From Geosiphon pyriformis (Eukaryota; Glomeromycota; Glomeromycetes; Archaeosporales; Geosiphonaceae), in the NCBI GenBank assembly GCA_016748015.1, contig JAAOMT010000400.1, forward strand, positions 62,001-126,000: DNA of 64,000 bases, read 5' to 3'. The notes below the pieces were generated by a model. It had not been told where the DNA came from, searched no databases, and was given only the letters and a program-made list of their open reading frames with translations. The stretch's first letter is position 1. Each line of letters starts with the position of its first letter. Below, piece by piece: positions 11,520 through 22,406 of this stretch. Position numbers and translations under genes: made by a program.

Positions 11520-11850
11520 CTTCGAACTGTCAATTGGTAATTTGTCCTATGTTGTTAACTGTTATCATCTTTATCAATCTATACAACAGTACATTTGGAC
11601 AATATTAGAAAGTGGTATATAGTCAGTATGCTGCTTTGTAATATAAAGTCAGGTTGTTTTTCTCTACAAACTTTTCTACTTGTTGTATTGCTTTTTTGTT
11701 AAATGTTTTCTGATTGAGGTCTTTGTATGGTGTTTTCAAGTCAAGCTGTTCTCCAATTTTGTAAAACCAATAAGCTGGAGAAAGTCTTTTTTTCCATTTC
11801 TGGGTGTTGTCAGGTGTTTACTCCCCTGTTTTGGGGAGTTTGGTCTTACG
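11520..11850 (-). pseudogene. pol: Post-integrase C-terminal domain, element A
   Basis: Minus-strand reading contains AYWFYKIGEQLDLKTPYKDL and, after a short gap, FNKKAIQQVEKFVEKNN. Both blocks are matched in element D (CYFYLGQHVNIQNLYTDK, then ILQQLEHFVGKNN) and element C (NYCYY-LGKHLNIQTLYS, then IQLLKSFIGKTN), although the elements are otherwise well diverged. I know no named family for it. It follows the integrase and ends near the PPT. Stops are present. Confidence 0.5.
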
Positions 11851-12102
11851 AGCTAAAGCTTTTTTTATTTTTTTAAGCTCAGGGACCAAGTATCTTCTTT
11901 TGTAACCTTTTTCTTGTTCTTTGCCTCTTTTTTTTCCACCTTCTGCCCAAAGGCAATTTTTCTTCCAACATTGTCTTTTGGGTGGTGGGTAGAAAAGAAA
12001 ACATTTAGTTCTAATTGAACTTTCATCCTTCCCTCTCCTGTTCTTATTTTTGTACCGTATCTTTTTTTTATCAATTGTTATTTCTATTTAAGCAAGAGAT
12101 TT

Positions 12103-13640
12103 TTAAATTGTTTTAAATAATTGTTTAAATAATTTTAAAATTTGATCTGAAAGGTCTATGTTGAAATTTCTATCATTTCTTGCTGCTTTTTGGATGCTAT
12201 ATATATTTGAATTCCCCAATTTAATTTGCTGCCTATTGTCTATATTTTGATGATGATGATTGGTTCCAGATCTCATGGTATATCTTCTGGTCTGATTAAT
12301 GAAATTTGTGTTCTTAGTTAAGGTATTGATGACGATAATATCTGCTTTGCATGATAAATTTTTAACCAATTTCCATGTGCTACTTTCTTTAAAATCCTGT
12401 CTTCCAATCGTAGTTTGTAAGCTCCATTTCTTAAAGCTTCGTGTATGTGGAATGAACCATCCCACTTTGGGTTGAACTTTCTACTCCACTGTTTTTCAGC
12501 TTTTGTATGATGTAACAGTACCTGGTCTCCAATCTTGAATTCTATTGGTTGTTCAGATAGGTGATTGTCATGTCTTTCCTTTTGTTATTTTTGAGCATTA
12601 CTAATGTTATCAGCTGCTGTTCTTTGATTGTTTTCTAACATTTCTATTAGCTGGTATGTTCTGTGGTACAAGGTAGCTTTAAAATTCTCTTTGGTGATTT
12701 TTTTTGTTGGGTAGAACAATATTTCTCAATAGATAACGTAGCTTTCCTTCCATAGACTAATTCGAATGATGTGAAGTGTATTGTATTTTGCTTTAGTGTT
12801 CAGTATGCAAAAAGTACTAAAAGTATGAATAGATCCTATTCTTGTTCATTTTCTTGACTTATTTTTACTAGTGCTTCACATAGTGTTTAGTTAAACTGTT
12901 CTACCAGTTCATTAGTTTGTGGGTGGTATGGTAACAATAAAAGACATTTTATACCAAACTATTGGCTTAATTCTGTTAACATATTATTGACAAAATGCAT
13001 TCCTTGATCGGATAACAATTCTTTTGGACACTCATGTCGGCAAATTAGGTCTTGATGTACAAACTTGGCTACTGTTTTGACATTAGCTACTTGAATTGCT
13101 CTGGCTTCTGGCCATTTTGTAAGATAATCAATGACTATAGCAATATACTAATTTTCTTTGGATGTAATTAAGAGAGGACCAACCAAATCAATCCCAATTC
13201 TATCAAATGGATTTCCAACTGGAATGGGTCAAAGTGGTTCTGTTGATCTTGCTCCTTTTCTTCACTGGCATACGTCACAATTGAGCACGTATTCAAAAAT
13301 GTCTTTGTATATCATTGGCCAATAGTATAAATTTAGTGTTCTTTTGAGGGTAGTATCTTTGTTAAAGTGTCCTGACGTCGGATCTGAGTGCATGCTATAT
13401 AGTATAGTTTCTCTTTCACTGTCCTTGATTAGTTGTTGTGGGGTGGGGTGGTTTCGGTGTTCTCGTCAATATAGTTAGTTGTCTTGAATAAAATAATTTT
13501 GGGCTTGTTTTTGTATAATACTTTGTTTCTGTTGAGATAATATCTTCTTGAAATGTAGTGTCAATAGGTACTGATGTAGTCATTGATAAGTGAGTGTGTC
13601 CATAGGTCTGGGATTAGGTTTGTGGCATTCTTGACAAACT
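12103..13640 (-). pseudogene. pol: Integrase of element A
   Basis: Minus-strand reading has the N-terminal HHCC zinc motif: HSDPTSGHF, then YYWPMIYKDIFEYV, then CDVCQ near 13,265-13,385. The DDE core follows: GIDLVGPL (first Asp) near 13,185, LLSDQGMHFVN (second Asp) near 13,010, and TNELVEQFN (the Glu) near 12,905. All three catalytic residues survive. Stops (before RKGARS, in EN-YIAIV, after TELSQ) break it. The C-terminal part runs to 12,103 and includes a TRYCYIIQKLKNSG-like stretch matching GDKVLLHYTKAEKQWSG in element D. Its role would be to insert element cDNA into the genome. Confidence 0.8.
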
Positions 13641-14035
13641 GTCGGCATTGGTATTCTTGAATTCTTCCTTGTAATAGACTTTGAATGGGAATTGTTGCAG
13701 ATAAGTACTTCATTTCACATATTTTCCTTCTAATTATGGATTGTTGAGTAATTAAATAAGTTCTTTGTGGTTGGTATATAGATTAAATGGTTGACTGAGA
13801 TAATGTTTCCAAGTCTGTACAGCCCAATAAATGGCAAGACATTCCAGATCTGTTGTGCTGTAATTCTTTTCTGCTGGGCTAGTGCTGTGACTAGTGTAGG
13901 CAACTGGATGTTCTCTATTGTCTGGTCCTATCTGTGATAAGACTGCTCCTAGAGCATTTTTTGAGATGTCCATAGTGACAATGAACCATTTAGTGAAATC
14001 TGGGTAAATTAGGATTGAGGATGTAATTAATCACT
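13620..14035 (-). pseudogene. pol: RNase H of element A
   Basis: Reads MDISKNALGAVLSQIGPD, then HPVAYTSHSTSPAEKNYSTT, then LECLAIYWAVQTWKHYL and YTNHKEL. This is the standard gypsy RNase H order: the first Asp is kept in MDIS (from TDAS), Glu in DLEC, and the third Asp is changed to Asn in YTNHK. It would degrade RNA from the RNA/DNA hybrid during replication. It follows RT without a gap. Confidence 0.8.
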
Positions 14036-15000
14036 ACTTAAGATAGTCAAATGCTTTCTGTTGATTTTCTTTTCACAAGTACAGTATGTATTTGGACAAC
14101 AATTGATGGAGTGGTTTTGTGATATTCAAAAAATCTTTAACAAATTGACAATAATATCCTGCCAATCCTAGAAATCCTTGTAATTCTCTGAGATTGATTG
14201 GGACTAAAAAATCCTTGACTTTTTGTACTTTATTTGAATCGGATTTAACTCTATCCTTGCCAATTACATGTCCTTGGAACTTTAACTCAGTTTTTCCAAA
14301 GAAGCATTTCTTGGGATTGAGTTTTAATCTGGCGCTACGAAGGCATTCAAAGACTTGTTGCAAGTGAAGCAAATGGTTATCAAATGTTTTGGAGAACATG
14401 TTTGTATCATCTAAGTAGACTACTACTGATTTCTAAAGGATTTCTTTGTATACTACATCTATCAAGCATTAAAACATGGCAGGAGCATTACAAAGTCCAA
14501 AAGACATTACATTAAACTTGAAGTTTCCATTTCAAGTGGTAAATGCTGTTTTTTCTTTGTCTTTGGAGTCCATTTCAACTTGCCAGTAACTACTTGCTAA
14601 ATCTAATGACAAGAACCATTTTTTTTCTCTAGATTGTCCAGAATTTCTTGGATGAAGGGAGTGGGATAACTATCTCTTCGCATGATGCTGTTTAGTTTCT
14701 TGTAGTCTATACAGAATTGCACTTTTCCATTTTTCTTGGTGACCAAGACTACTGAAGAGGACCAAGGGCTTAACAATTCTTTGATTAGGCTGTTATCAAG
14801 CATCCGTTGTACTTCTTGCTTAATTAGGTTATCACCAGATAGGAGTATGTGGTAAGCTCGTTGCTTAATTGGTCGAGCATCTCCCATATCAATCTGATGC
14901 TTCATAATGTTGGTGCATCCGAACTTATTTTCACTAGCAAAAACATTGGCATACTGATTCAGAAAGACTTTGAGTTGCATTTGTTGCAGAGTATTTAAGT
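14036..15000 (-). pseudogene. pol: Reverse transcriptase of element A
   Basis: Landmarks in order: NVFASENKFG near 14,930, KQRAYHILLSG near 14,850, LIKELLSPWSSSVVLVTKKN near 14,760, FCIDYKKLNSIM near 14,700, then a palm segment broken by stops (SYWQVEMDS, NAPAMF). The catalytic box YLDD at 14,406-14,417 is intact, followed by MFSKTFDNHLLHLQQVFECL and the GYY thumb region. Unlike D and E, A keeps both catalytic aspartates. Stops near 14,435, 14,470 and 14,536 inactivate it. Confidence 0.85.
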
Positions 15001-15425
15001 TTCCTAAATTTAATTTATTGATCTCTTTTGGTGTGAACAAGTAACTTTTTTTTGGCAAATTCCATACTTGTGAGGTAATGTCACAGAATAAGAATAATTG
15101 TGTAAAGTTTGGAATAGACTGGAGTTTTTTAGGATTCTGAATATCTGCAGATATGGAATCAACGAGGGTCCCTTCGGGAATTTCAATAACATCTTCTGTA
15201 GGGTTGTGGATGGAGATTTTGAAGTGTTTATGGGCTTTGGCCAGTAGATATAGATTAGCAACATCGGCTAGGGAACAGATTTCAGGACTGGTTTCGAATA
15301 ACAGGGCTTGATCTTGGATCTTTTGATTCATCTTAAGGGTGTATTGTTGGTATAAAGAAATGAAAATAATGGTGTCAATATAGATAAATTCTATCTGGTC
15401 ACTGTCTTTTTCCATAAAATTAACT
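15001..15425 (-). pseudogene. pol: dUTPase-to-RT linker, element A
   Basis: Open through IYIDTIIFISLYQQYTLKMN and KISIHNPTEDVIEIPEGTLV. This linker is present in C, D and E too (for example KIPIYNNTGNVINIPEGTTI in D). The NN-x-x-I-x-I-P-x-G-T-x-I pattern resembles beta-rich stretches seen between protease and RT in many gypsy polyproteins. No catalytic role is evident. Confidence 0.55.
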
Positions 15426-15840
15426 AGTACGTTTCCTCTTCCACTTGATCCAAACCCATTAATTCCTTGGGCAGTAAGGCCTAATTCTTCTCAGGTTGTT
15501 ATCAGGGTCAATTGAAGTATTTTGACTAGGGATAGGAAGATAGCTTGGGCAATCTTTTCTTGTGATTTTATTTTGTAGGGTCTGTCCAAATTATTCTGTA
15601 GTATCACAATGATGTTCTCTATGTAACTAGCATTGACAATTTCTCTTTTTACATTGATTTTTTTCTTGGCTAGACTAGATTGAAAGGCAACTTGTACCAT
15701 TGTACTAACAGGAATTTCTAACACTATCTTAAGATCTATTTTTACAAGGAAATGTAAGGCTATAATAATGGGTGATTGTCTAGGGTATCATAGGTCGAAA
15801 CTGGTATCAGTGTTATGCGCTCTTTCAGGGCAGATTCCTT
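15426..15840 (-). pseudogene. dUTPase domain in gypsy element A
   Basis: Four of the five trimeric-dUTPase motifs are readable: motif 1 TSFDL near 15,800, motif 2 FQSSLAKKKI near 15,670, motif 4 EKIAQAIFLSLV near 15,545, and motif 5 GINGFGSSGRGN near 15,455. Motif 3 reads EIVNASYIENI, so the catalytic Asp (GVID in the family) is Asn. dUTPase hydrolyses dUTP to dUMP and so limits uracil misincorporation during cDNA synthesis. A stop splits it near 15,725 and another precedes motif 5. Confidence 0.8.
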
Positions 15841-16780
15841 CCTTGTTGTTACTGTACCATTTTAGCTCCAGTTCTTTGGATAGGTTGAGATACGTGAGAT
15901 ACTGTTTTGTTTCAGTATCCTTAGTTGGATCTTGAAACGACATGTCCTCAGTGATTAATACCTCTTTTTTTTTAGGCTCAGATAGTTTGGTGATTGGAAA
16001 CAGTATTCTTGGAGGTGGATTGAACATGAGATTACATTTGTCGCAATACTGGAAGTAACAGGAGATCAAACAATAATCGCACAGTTTGGTATTCAAATTG
16101 GCTAATCTTTGCTTTTGTTCTTTTCAAGTCAGGACCAATTTCTGATATTGGTTCTGAAATGCATCTGGGTCATCCATAAAGAAATTATCCGCAGGTGGTC
16201 CATTATATTCAGGCATCCAAGAGTTATCCTTAATTTCTCATATCTCTTCAGGAATGACCCCTTTGGCTTTGGTGCTTGCCATTCTCCAGATTTCATGATC
16301 ATTGTGTAGATAACCATCCAGTCTGTTGAGTGCTCATTTCCAAGCATCCTTGATGGAAGTTTTTTTTTGTACCCAATCATTGATTAATATGGTGTATTGA
16401 CAAGCCTTATTGCATGTTCCTCTTTTACTAGGCACATCATTTCAGAGTCTTTTATTGGGCAAAATCTTGCCACATATGAGACACGATGTGTTGTTCCACT
16501 TGCCTTGTCATTTTGTTTGTTCAAATCTTTCTAGTACACAAGGTCTGCAGTAGTATTTGGTAACAGTAGACCATTCTTTGTTGTCTCCAATACATGCACT
16601 CATAGTGGATAACTTCTTTCCACAATTGACACATATGAGTCTTAGAGGTTGGTAAAATAAGTTTCTTTGGTCTGAGGTTACATATCCTAGTGATGACAAT
16701 TGGGGTTTCTCTTCTGCTCTGCTTTTTCTTTTTTCTTCCCAGATTGGTGGTGGGGGTAGTTCAGTTTGATAATCATCCAC
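15841..16780 (-). pseudogene. Cys-rich zinc-binding-like linker, element A
   Basis: Three modules are visible on the minus strand. Module 1 (16,508-16,660): CVNCGKKLSTMSACIG, then YYCRPCVLERF, a C-x2-C ... C-x2-C layout. Module 2 (about 16,340-16,500): CLICGKILPN, then GTCNKACQYTILINDWVQ. Module 3 (about 16,020-16,090): LCDYCLISCYFQYCDKCN, then NPPPR. The same three modules occur in B, C, D and E. Role unknown; zinc binding and nucleic-acid or protein contact are inferred from the Cys spacing. Several stops are present. Confidence 0.7.
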
Positions 16781-17262
16781 TCATAAAACCTGATAGGTTT
16801 TAATGGTTGGTGGCAGTAGTGTGTCTTCGAATTCAATAAGAGGTTCCTTAGTACGTTGGGTTTTAAAGTGTCTACATATAGCTGGGACTCGGGCATGCTG
16901 TCTGTTGAATGTGAGTTGAAGTTCTTGGGTGTTCCAGTCAAGAGTAGTGTTGGCTTTTGACAACCAATCATTTCCCACTAGAGCTTGATATTGAGTAGCT
17001 TCCATGATGAGTACTTTGATAGGAATCTAAATTCTATTAATCTCAAAGAGAAAATTGTCAATTTCTTCTATCGGGGTTTTTGTGTTTCTATTCACTGTAA
17101 TAATCTGGGTGGTAGTGGCACAGTCTACTTGGCAACCTAGTTGGTCCATGAGCTGCTTTGTGATTATGCTACCAGTTAATCTGCTATTCAGAATTAACTT
17201 AATGTTTATTTCTCTGACTCTGGCATTAGTGTATAGAGCCATTATTGGTTTATCTTAATTAA
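16781..17262 (-). pseudogene. pol: Aspartic protease of element A
   Basis: Aligns with the E protease at 62,049-62,450: MALYTNARVREINIKLIL, then the active-site loop NSRLTGSII (family DSGSAGSII, so Asp is Asn), TKQLMDQLGCQVDC, and QYQALVGNDWLSKAN as the second conserved block. Retropepsin would cut Gag-Pol. The loss of the catalytic Asp and a stop at about 17,026 inactivate it. Confidence 0.8.
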
Positions 17263-18504
17263 TGACTGCTTCACTAAAAAGGCTATGGGTGTTCAAATTA
17301 TTGATATCAAAAAGAAATATGGTGGCTAGGGTGGTGTTTTTGGTAATAGTGGCTGGTGGGATATTGCTTTTTGTTTGCTTAGAAGGTTGGGAGATTTGTT
17401 CTACATCCCTCCCTTCCATAGGTGTAGATTTATTAAAACCCTAGTCTTTTGTGAGACTGAGATAGAAAGCTTGATTTGGGTATCCAGTTGGTGCTGGTCA
17501 AGATTGAGCAGGACCGTGAGAGATTGATCAAGACAGTCTACTGTTGGTTTGTGCCTAATTGTTGTTGAGATTCCTCCATCCCTGATTATAGTCTATAGCT
17601 CAAGGTTTGGGCTGACTGTAAGGAGGAGTTTGATAGTGGGGGATTGCTTGTGTTATTGGTGGTAGTTGATAATAATTCTGGAGTGGTGGTTGAGTGTATG
17701 GGACTTGTTGTGCATATTGGGGCAGTTGATTTTGAGGTATGGGATATTGGAATACCATGTTTTGCTAATATCTTGGTTGCTGGTATTGGTTTCCTTGATT
17801 TTGGTTTATTATCTTCTTTCTGTAGTCCCAGACAATGTGTTCAGATTTTTGACAGTAGTAACAATTGTGAAAATTGGTTCTCCAAAGTTGTTGCTGTTGC
17901 TAACAGTTCTATTGCTGGGGGTATCTGCTGTTGTTGTTATTTTCTCTTTGTTGGGGTGGTTGGTAAGTTCCTGTAGTTCTGACTAAGAATCCCTCAATTT
18001 TTTGAGTTAGTTTCTCACTCAATTGGGTTATCTTTGCATCGATGTCAGAGATTCCATTAATGGCTAAATTAATGGCTTGGATATGGTTTGCTTTTTGTTC
18101 TGCAGACTCAAAATTGTGAACAAGAACAATGGCATCTTGTAAATTGGTCGGATAGCAGAGTCTTACAGATTTTAGAATACTACTTCACAATTCTTTAATG
18201 AATTAATTAAGAACTTGCACTGCAGTATAGTAGTCCCTTTTGATAGCTAATATTTAACAAAGGATTTGATTGAATTGTCCAAGATAAGTAGTTACTGCTT
18301 CGTGATTTTTTTGTTTAATTATACTGAATTGATTCTGCAATCAGATTAAAGTATTGGAGTTGTAAAAGTATTGTAGAAAGACAAGCTTAAAGATATTAAA
18401 GTTAGTTGGTTTTTCTGCAAGGCTTTGATACCACAAGTTTGTGGTTCTGGTTAGAAAGAATGGTAGTACTTGAATAGCTCTGTCATCATCCCAGTTGTTG
18501 GTGG
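17263..18504 (-). pseudogene. gag: gag of element A, C-terminal half (core and zinc knuckle)
   Basis: Begins at NNWDDDRAIQVLPFFLTRTT, the middle of the retrotransposon gag fold, then LWYQSLAEKP and AVTTYLGQFNQIL. A degenerate CCHC knuckle near 17,860 reads CYYCQKSEHIVWDY (last Cys to Tyr). A Gln/Tyr/Pro-rich tail leads to the protease. The N-terminal half is at 24,333-25,260, displaced by element B. The 4-bp duplication GTGG/GCAG restores the conserved reading AITA-NNW. Gag would form the particle and bind element RNA. Confidence 0.8.
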
Positions 18505-19375
18505 TATTACAGGTAACTATTTCTAATGTTGGATTAAATAACAAACCCGTAACTTGGTGCTCAAATCTAATTGCAGTTGATAGTGATCTGAAGGTTTGTG
18601 TCTAAAAAGTTTGTATCCAAAAGATTTGGTTGAGTTTTTTGTATAATGAACAGAAATTCAATGGTAATAGTTTTATTCATAGCTTCCTGAAACCACAGTT
18701 TCGTCAATTTTTTTCTCAGCTTGATGGCTGGTATTTCTTCTGGTAAGCTATCTTTAATCGAGTATTCTACCCTTATTTCTGGGTCTTTTACCAGTTACAT
18801 TTATTCTAACATCAGTACTCTGCATGTTAATCCTCAATAGAGTTAGTAAATAACAATAAAATTAAAGCAAAAAATAAAGAAAAAAAAAGAAAATAAAGAA
18901 AGAAAAAAAATAAGCCAAGGCAATTTGCAAGTTAGTATTCCATCAATAGCCATAATCAAGAGCTATTGTTCCAGTATAGTTAAGTATCAATTACTATCAA
19001 CATGAAATGTTGATAATGGCAGCAGGTTTGAGATAACAAACAGTTATTTATTTGTGGTTTGGAAAGTTGTCTAGATGAAATCTAAATTGAAAGGTCTGTC
19101 TTTTTAGTTTCTAATCCTACTGCTATATATACATAATTGAGATTCCTCAATTCCTCAATTTTTCACAACAGAAATCCTGAAATTCTTGAAATCCTGCAAT
19201 TTTTTTGAGAGGAATCCTGGAATTCTGGAATCCTGTGATTTCTTGTGAGAATTCTATAATTCCTGAAATCCTGCAATTCCTAAAAGGAATTCTGAAATTC
19301 TACATTTTACTATGTCTACTTCTGATTGGTTAATAACTATGCTAATATATATTCCCTATATTTCTATAAGTAATA
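18505..19375 (-). repeat. LTR B, 3' copy (871 bp)
   Basis: Pairs with 23,462-24,332 over the same length. The outer end is TATTACAG where the partner has TGTTACAG, and the inner end is AGTAATA where the partner has AATAACA. Both are CA/TG-to-TA transitions at the terminal dinucleotides. It carries a TATATATACATA box (19,124-19,135), an A-rich block near 18,860-18,915 and the U3 repeat block. Confidence 0.93.
19138..19305 (-). promoter_or_regulatory. U3 repeat block of LTR B (GGAATCCTGGAATTC type)
   Basis: A tandem run of short units built from GGAATCCTGGAATTCTGG and GAATTCC, rich in TTCTGGAA inverted pairs. It lies just upstream (element orientation) of the TATATATA box. The same block is in the right copy (about 24,110-24,262) and in the LTRs of D, but not in A, C or E. 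It is a candidate enhancer. Confidence 0.6.
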
Positions 19376-19452
19376 TTATTCCCTCCTTTTAATATTGAGC
19401 TCCATCGAAATCTAACTTTGTTAATTCTCTTTCTTGAAGTATTTCCTGAATT
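19376..19452 (-). other. PPT and 3' non-coding sequence of element B
   Basis: Minus strand has AAAAGGAGGGAATAA abutting the LTR, the expected polypurine tract. The adjoining sequence matches the same position in element D at 42,539-42,640, including the start of the post-integrase domain. This shows where the internal deletion of B rejoined. Confidence 0.75.
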
Positions 19453-20275
19453 TTATTTTCGAAAATTACTTGTGTTATTGTTATAGCCATTTTGAACAAA
19501 GCTGGAATCATTATTTTTGTTATCATTGTTGTCGGAGTTTGAATTAGGGTTAGAACTCAATTCTGATTCTGATGTGCAGCTGTTGATTGGTTCTTCTTCT
19601 TTAAGGATTGTGTAAATCATGCGTGGTGGTAGATTGTAGATAAAATCACAATCATCACAGAATTGGAAGTCACATGGAATCAAACAGTGGTCACATAATT
19701 GGGTGTTGATTTTTTCCAAGCACTGCTTTTGCTCTTCTTTTGTGGGTGCTAGATTCTGATAGTGTTCATGGAATTCTTCTGGGCTGTTTTCTAAGTTGAT
19801 AAAGGTGTCCAGGTTGAAAACCAAAACAATATCTGTTGGTTTTGAAGGGTTATTCTTGATTTTCAGAATTTCATTAGGCAAAGCACCTTCTACTTTGGCA
19901 TTGGCCATTTGCCAGATCTCGTCCTTGTCATGTGGATAGCCATTTAGGCAAGATATAGCTCAGTGCCATGCTGCTGTGATGGGTGTACTACAACTCACCC
20001 AGTCACTAATAAGGATCATGTATTGGTACAAAGTATCACACATTCTTTCTCGACCAGAAATGTCATTTCACATTCCTTTGTCAAGTAATTGTTCGCTGCA
20101 AGTGAGACATAGTTCATTGTCCTACTTGCCTTGTCTTTTTGGGTAGTCATATTGTTCCCTATGGCAGAGTTTGCAATAGTAATGGGTTCGCGTCCAGTAG
20201 TTTTCATCTGGTGCTATCCAAGCTCCTATTGAGGACAGTTTTTTCTTACAGTCCTTGCATTTGAGAGGTATGTAT
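19453..20275 (-). pseudogene. Cys-rich zinc-binding-like linker, element B
   Basis: Module 1 (about 20,150-20,260): CKDCKKKLSSIGAW, then YYCKLCHREQYDYPKRQGK. Module 2 (about 19,990-20,140): LCLTCSEQLLDKGM, then ERMCDT and YQYMILISDWV. Module 3 (about 19,620-19,710): QLCDHCLIPCDFQFCDDCDF, then PPRMIYT. It ends in an acidic Asn/Ser/Asp tail (19,453-19,600) where the internal deletion begins. This copy of module 3 keeps all its cysteines. Function unknown. Confidence 0.7.
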
Positions 20276-20699
20276 GGTGGCTCTTTTATTGGTTCACGTG
20301 AGTATTTCCTTTCCCAGTCACTAGTTATTTCTTCTGCAGTGGTAGTTTCTTCAGATATGTTTTTTTCCCTTCCTTTCCCTTTTTCCTTGCTTTTTTTTTC
20401 TCAATCTAGAATTGGTAGCATCTCACTTTTGTTGTTGGTTCAAGTGTTGATGGTGGTTTCTCAGGTAGGTTTTTCTCTTTGTTTCTTCTTTTTATTGTCA
20501 TTGTTGTCTCAAGCAAGTATTGGTGGCAGTTCATTGTGGTTGATGTCAGCCCATAAGACTTGGTACACTTCTCAGATGGGTTTCGCTTTTTCTTTCTCGA
20601 ATTTAATAAGTGGTGTTGATGACATAGTGATGGGCTTAAAGTGATCACATGTGGCTGGTACCCATGTGTGTTGACTGTTCTGGCTAAGCTGAAGCTCTT

Positions 20700-21215
20700 G
20701 GATGTTCCAATCTAAGATTGTGTTGGTTTTGGACAGCCAGTTGTTCCCAACAAGTGCTTGGTATTAAGTTGTTTCCATGACAAGTACTTTGATTGGTACT
20801 ATAATGCCATTGACTTCAATTGGGAAATCATCAATTTCGTCAATTGGGGGTTTTGGTGGCTCTATCCGCAGTAATAATTCTGGCACTAGCAGTGCGATTA
20901 ACTTAGCGATCTAATTGATCTATGAGTTGTTATGTAATAATGCTGTCTGCTGAACCACTGTCAAAGATTAATTTGATGGAGTGGCCATCAATTTTGGCAT
21001 CAGTATACATGGCAGTGATCAGTTTCTCTTCAAGTGCAGCTCTATTAAATAATAACGTATTTGACAGTTCTTCGAGTTTGAATGGAAAGATGGCATCCAA
21101 AGATTCATTTTTGGTGATTGTAGCAGGTAAAATATTATTGGTAGGTGGTTGTTGTTGTTCGATTCCTGAATTGCTGGATGTGGCATCTTCTGGAGTCATC
21201 AGGAGGCTTAAATAG
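20700..21215 (-). pseudogene. pol: Aspartic protease of element B
   Basis: Reads AMYTDAKIDGHSIKLIFDSG, then SADSIIT. The catalytic DSG is intact here, unlike in A and D. Two stops follow directly (near 20,925-20,930), then the IEVNGIIVPIKVLVM and ALVGNNWLSKTN blocks. It would process the Gag precursor. Protease and gag are the only enzyme and structural parts this element keeps. Confidence 0.8.
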
Positions 21216-21599
21216 TGTTGAGAATTCGGGTTTTAGGTAGGACTGGTGCCCGAATTCTATTGACAAGATCCTGATTGTTGGTGGGAAGAGCTGAGGATTG
21301 GTTGATGTACAACCATTACTGATCTCCAGTTTTGGGTGATCCTTGATCTTGGGTTCTCTGATGTTATTTGAGCTGAGTTTGCTGGTGGTGTTTGAATGGT
21401 GGGTGTTTGATAGATTGCTGGTGGCTGTGGTTAATATATTACTTGTGGCTGTGCCTGATAAATTGCTTGTAGTGGCAGTTAATAAACTGGTGGTTAATAA
21501 ATTGGTTGGTGTGTTATAGGCAGATAAGTGGGTTGGTATTGGTCTTAATTTGAGTGATGGTTTGGAGTCTGGAACTGGCGATTGGAGTTTCTATATTGA

Positions 21600-22406
21600 T
21601 TTCCCGATCATGAATTGCTATAAGTATGGCAGTTGGCTCTGATGTGCTCTTGTTTACCACAGTTGTGACAAATGCGCATCTTTGGCTGCCACAACTGATT
21701 GGATGATGATGATGGACGTAACTGATTTTGAAAACAATTCACATTTCCCTGATTGTTATGCCGTTGAGGAGGTTGATAAATCATGCAATTGTCAGCTAAG
21801 TATCCCTCTAATTTCTGATTAATTGAATCACTGAATTGCTTCAATTTGGAATCCAATTCAGATAATTCATTTATTGCTAGATTCAGCTTGGGTGTGATTA
21901 GCTTCTAGTTCAGCTGCTTCAAAATCCCTGGCATAAGTGACTGCAGTTAAAAGATTCACTAAGTGCATTGGACATACTTGTTGTAGGATGCTACTGTGCA
22001 ATCTTCTAATAAATTGATTTAAAATCTGTGGCACTATGAAATAGTCAGCTTGGATAACTTGTATTTGGTATAGATTTCTATGGAAGTGTTCTAAGTAGGT
22101 AGTAACTGCTTCAGTGTCCCCTTGTCTGATAGTGGTAAAGGTGTTGGCTAATTTGTTGATACTATTATTGTTGCTAAAGTACTGCAAGAATTCAGTTTTG
22201 AATCCATTAAAATTTTGGGGTTTGACAACAAGACTTTGATACCATGCATCAGCAGTATCCTAAAGAAAATAAGAGATCACTTGTATTACTCTAGCATCAT
22301 CCCAATTATTGGCTGTAATGGCTTTGGCCATGTTATTTAACCAGACTTGGGCATCATTTTCTTCACCATTGAATTTGTTGAGTTTCATGATGGGTGCATA
22401 AGCCAT
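21600..22406 (-). pseudogene. gag: gag core and CCHC knuckle of element B
   Basis: Starts MAYAPIMKLNKFNGEENDAQ at 22,406. It contains AITANNWDDARVIQVISYFL, WYQSLVVKP, FLQYFSNNNSINKLANTFTT and QILNQFIRRLHSSILQQV, matching D (49,254-49,901) and E (63,336-63,815). The zinc knuckle near 21,635-21,680 reads ICHNCGKQEHIRANC, an intact C-x2-C-x4-H-x4-C. Stops near 22,260 and 21,866 break it. Confidence 0.82.
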
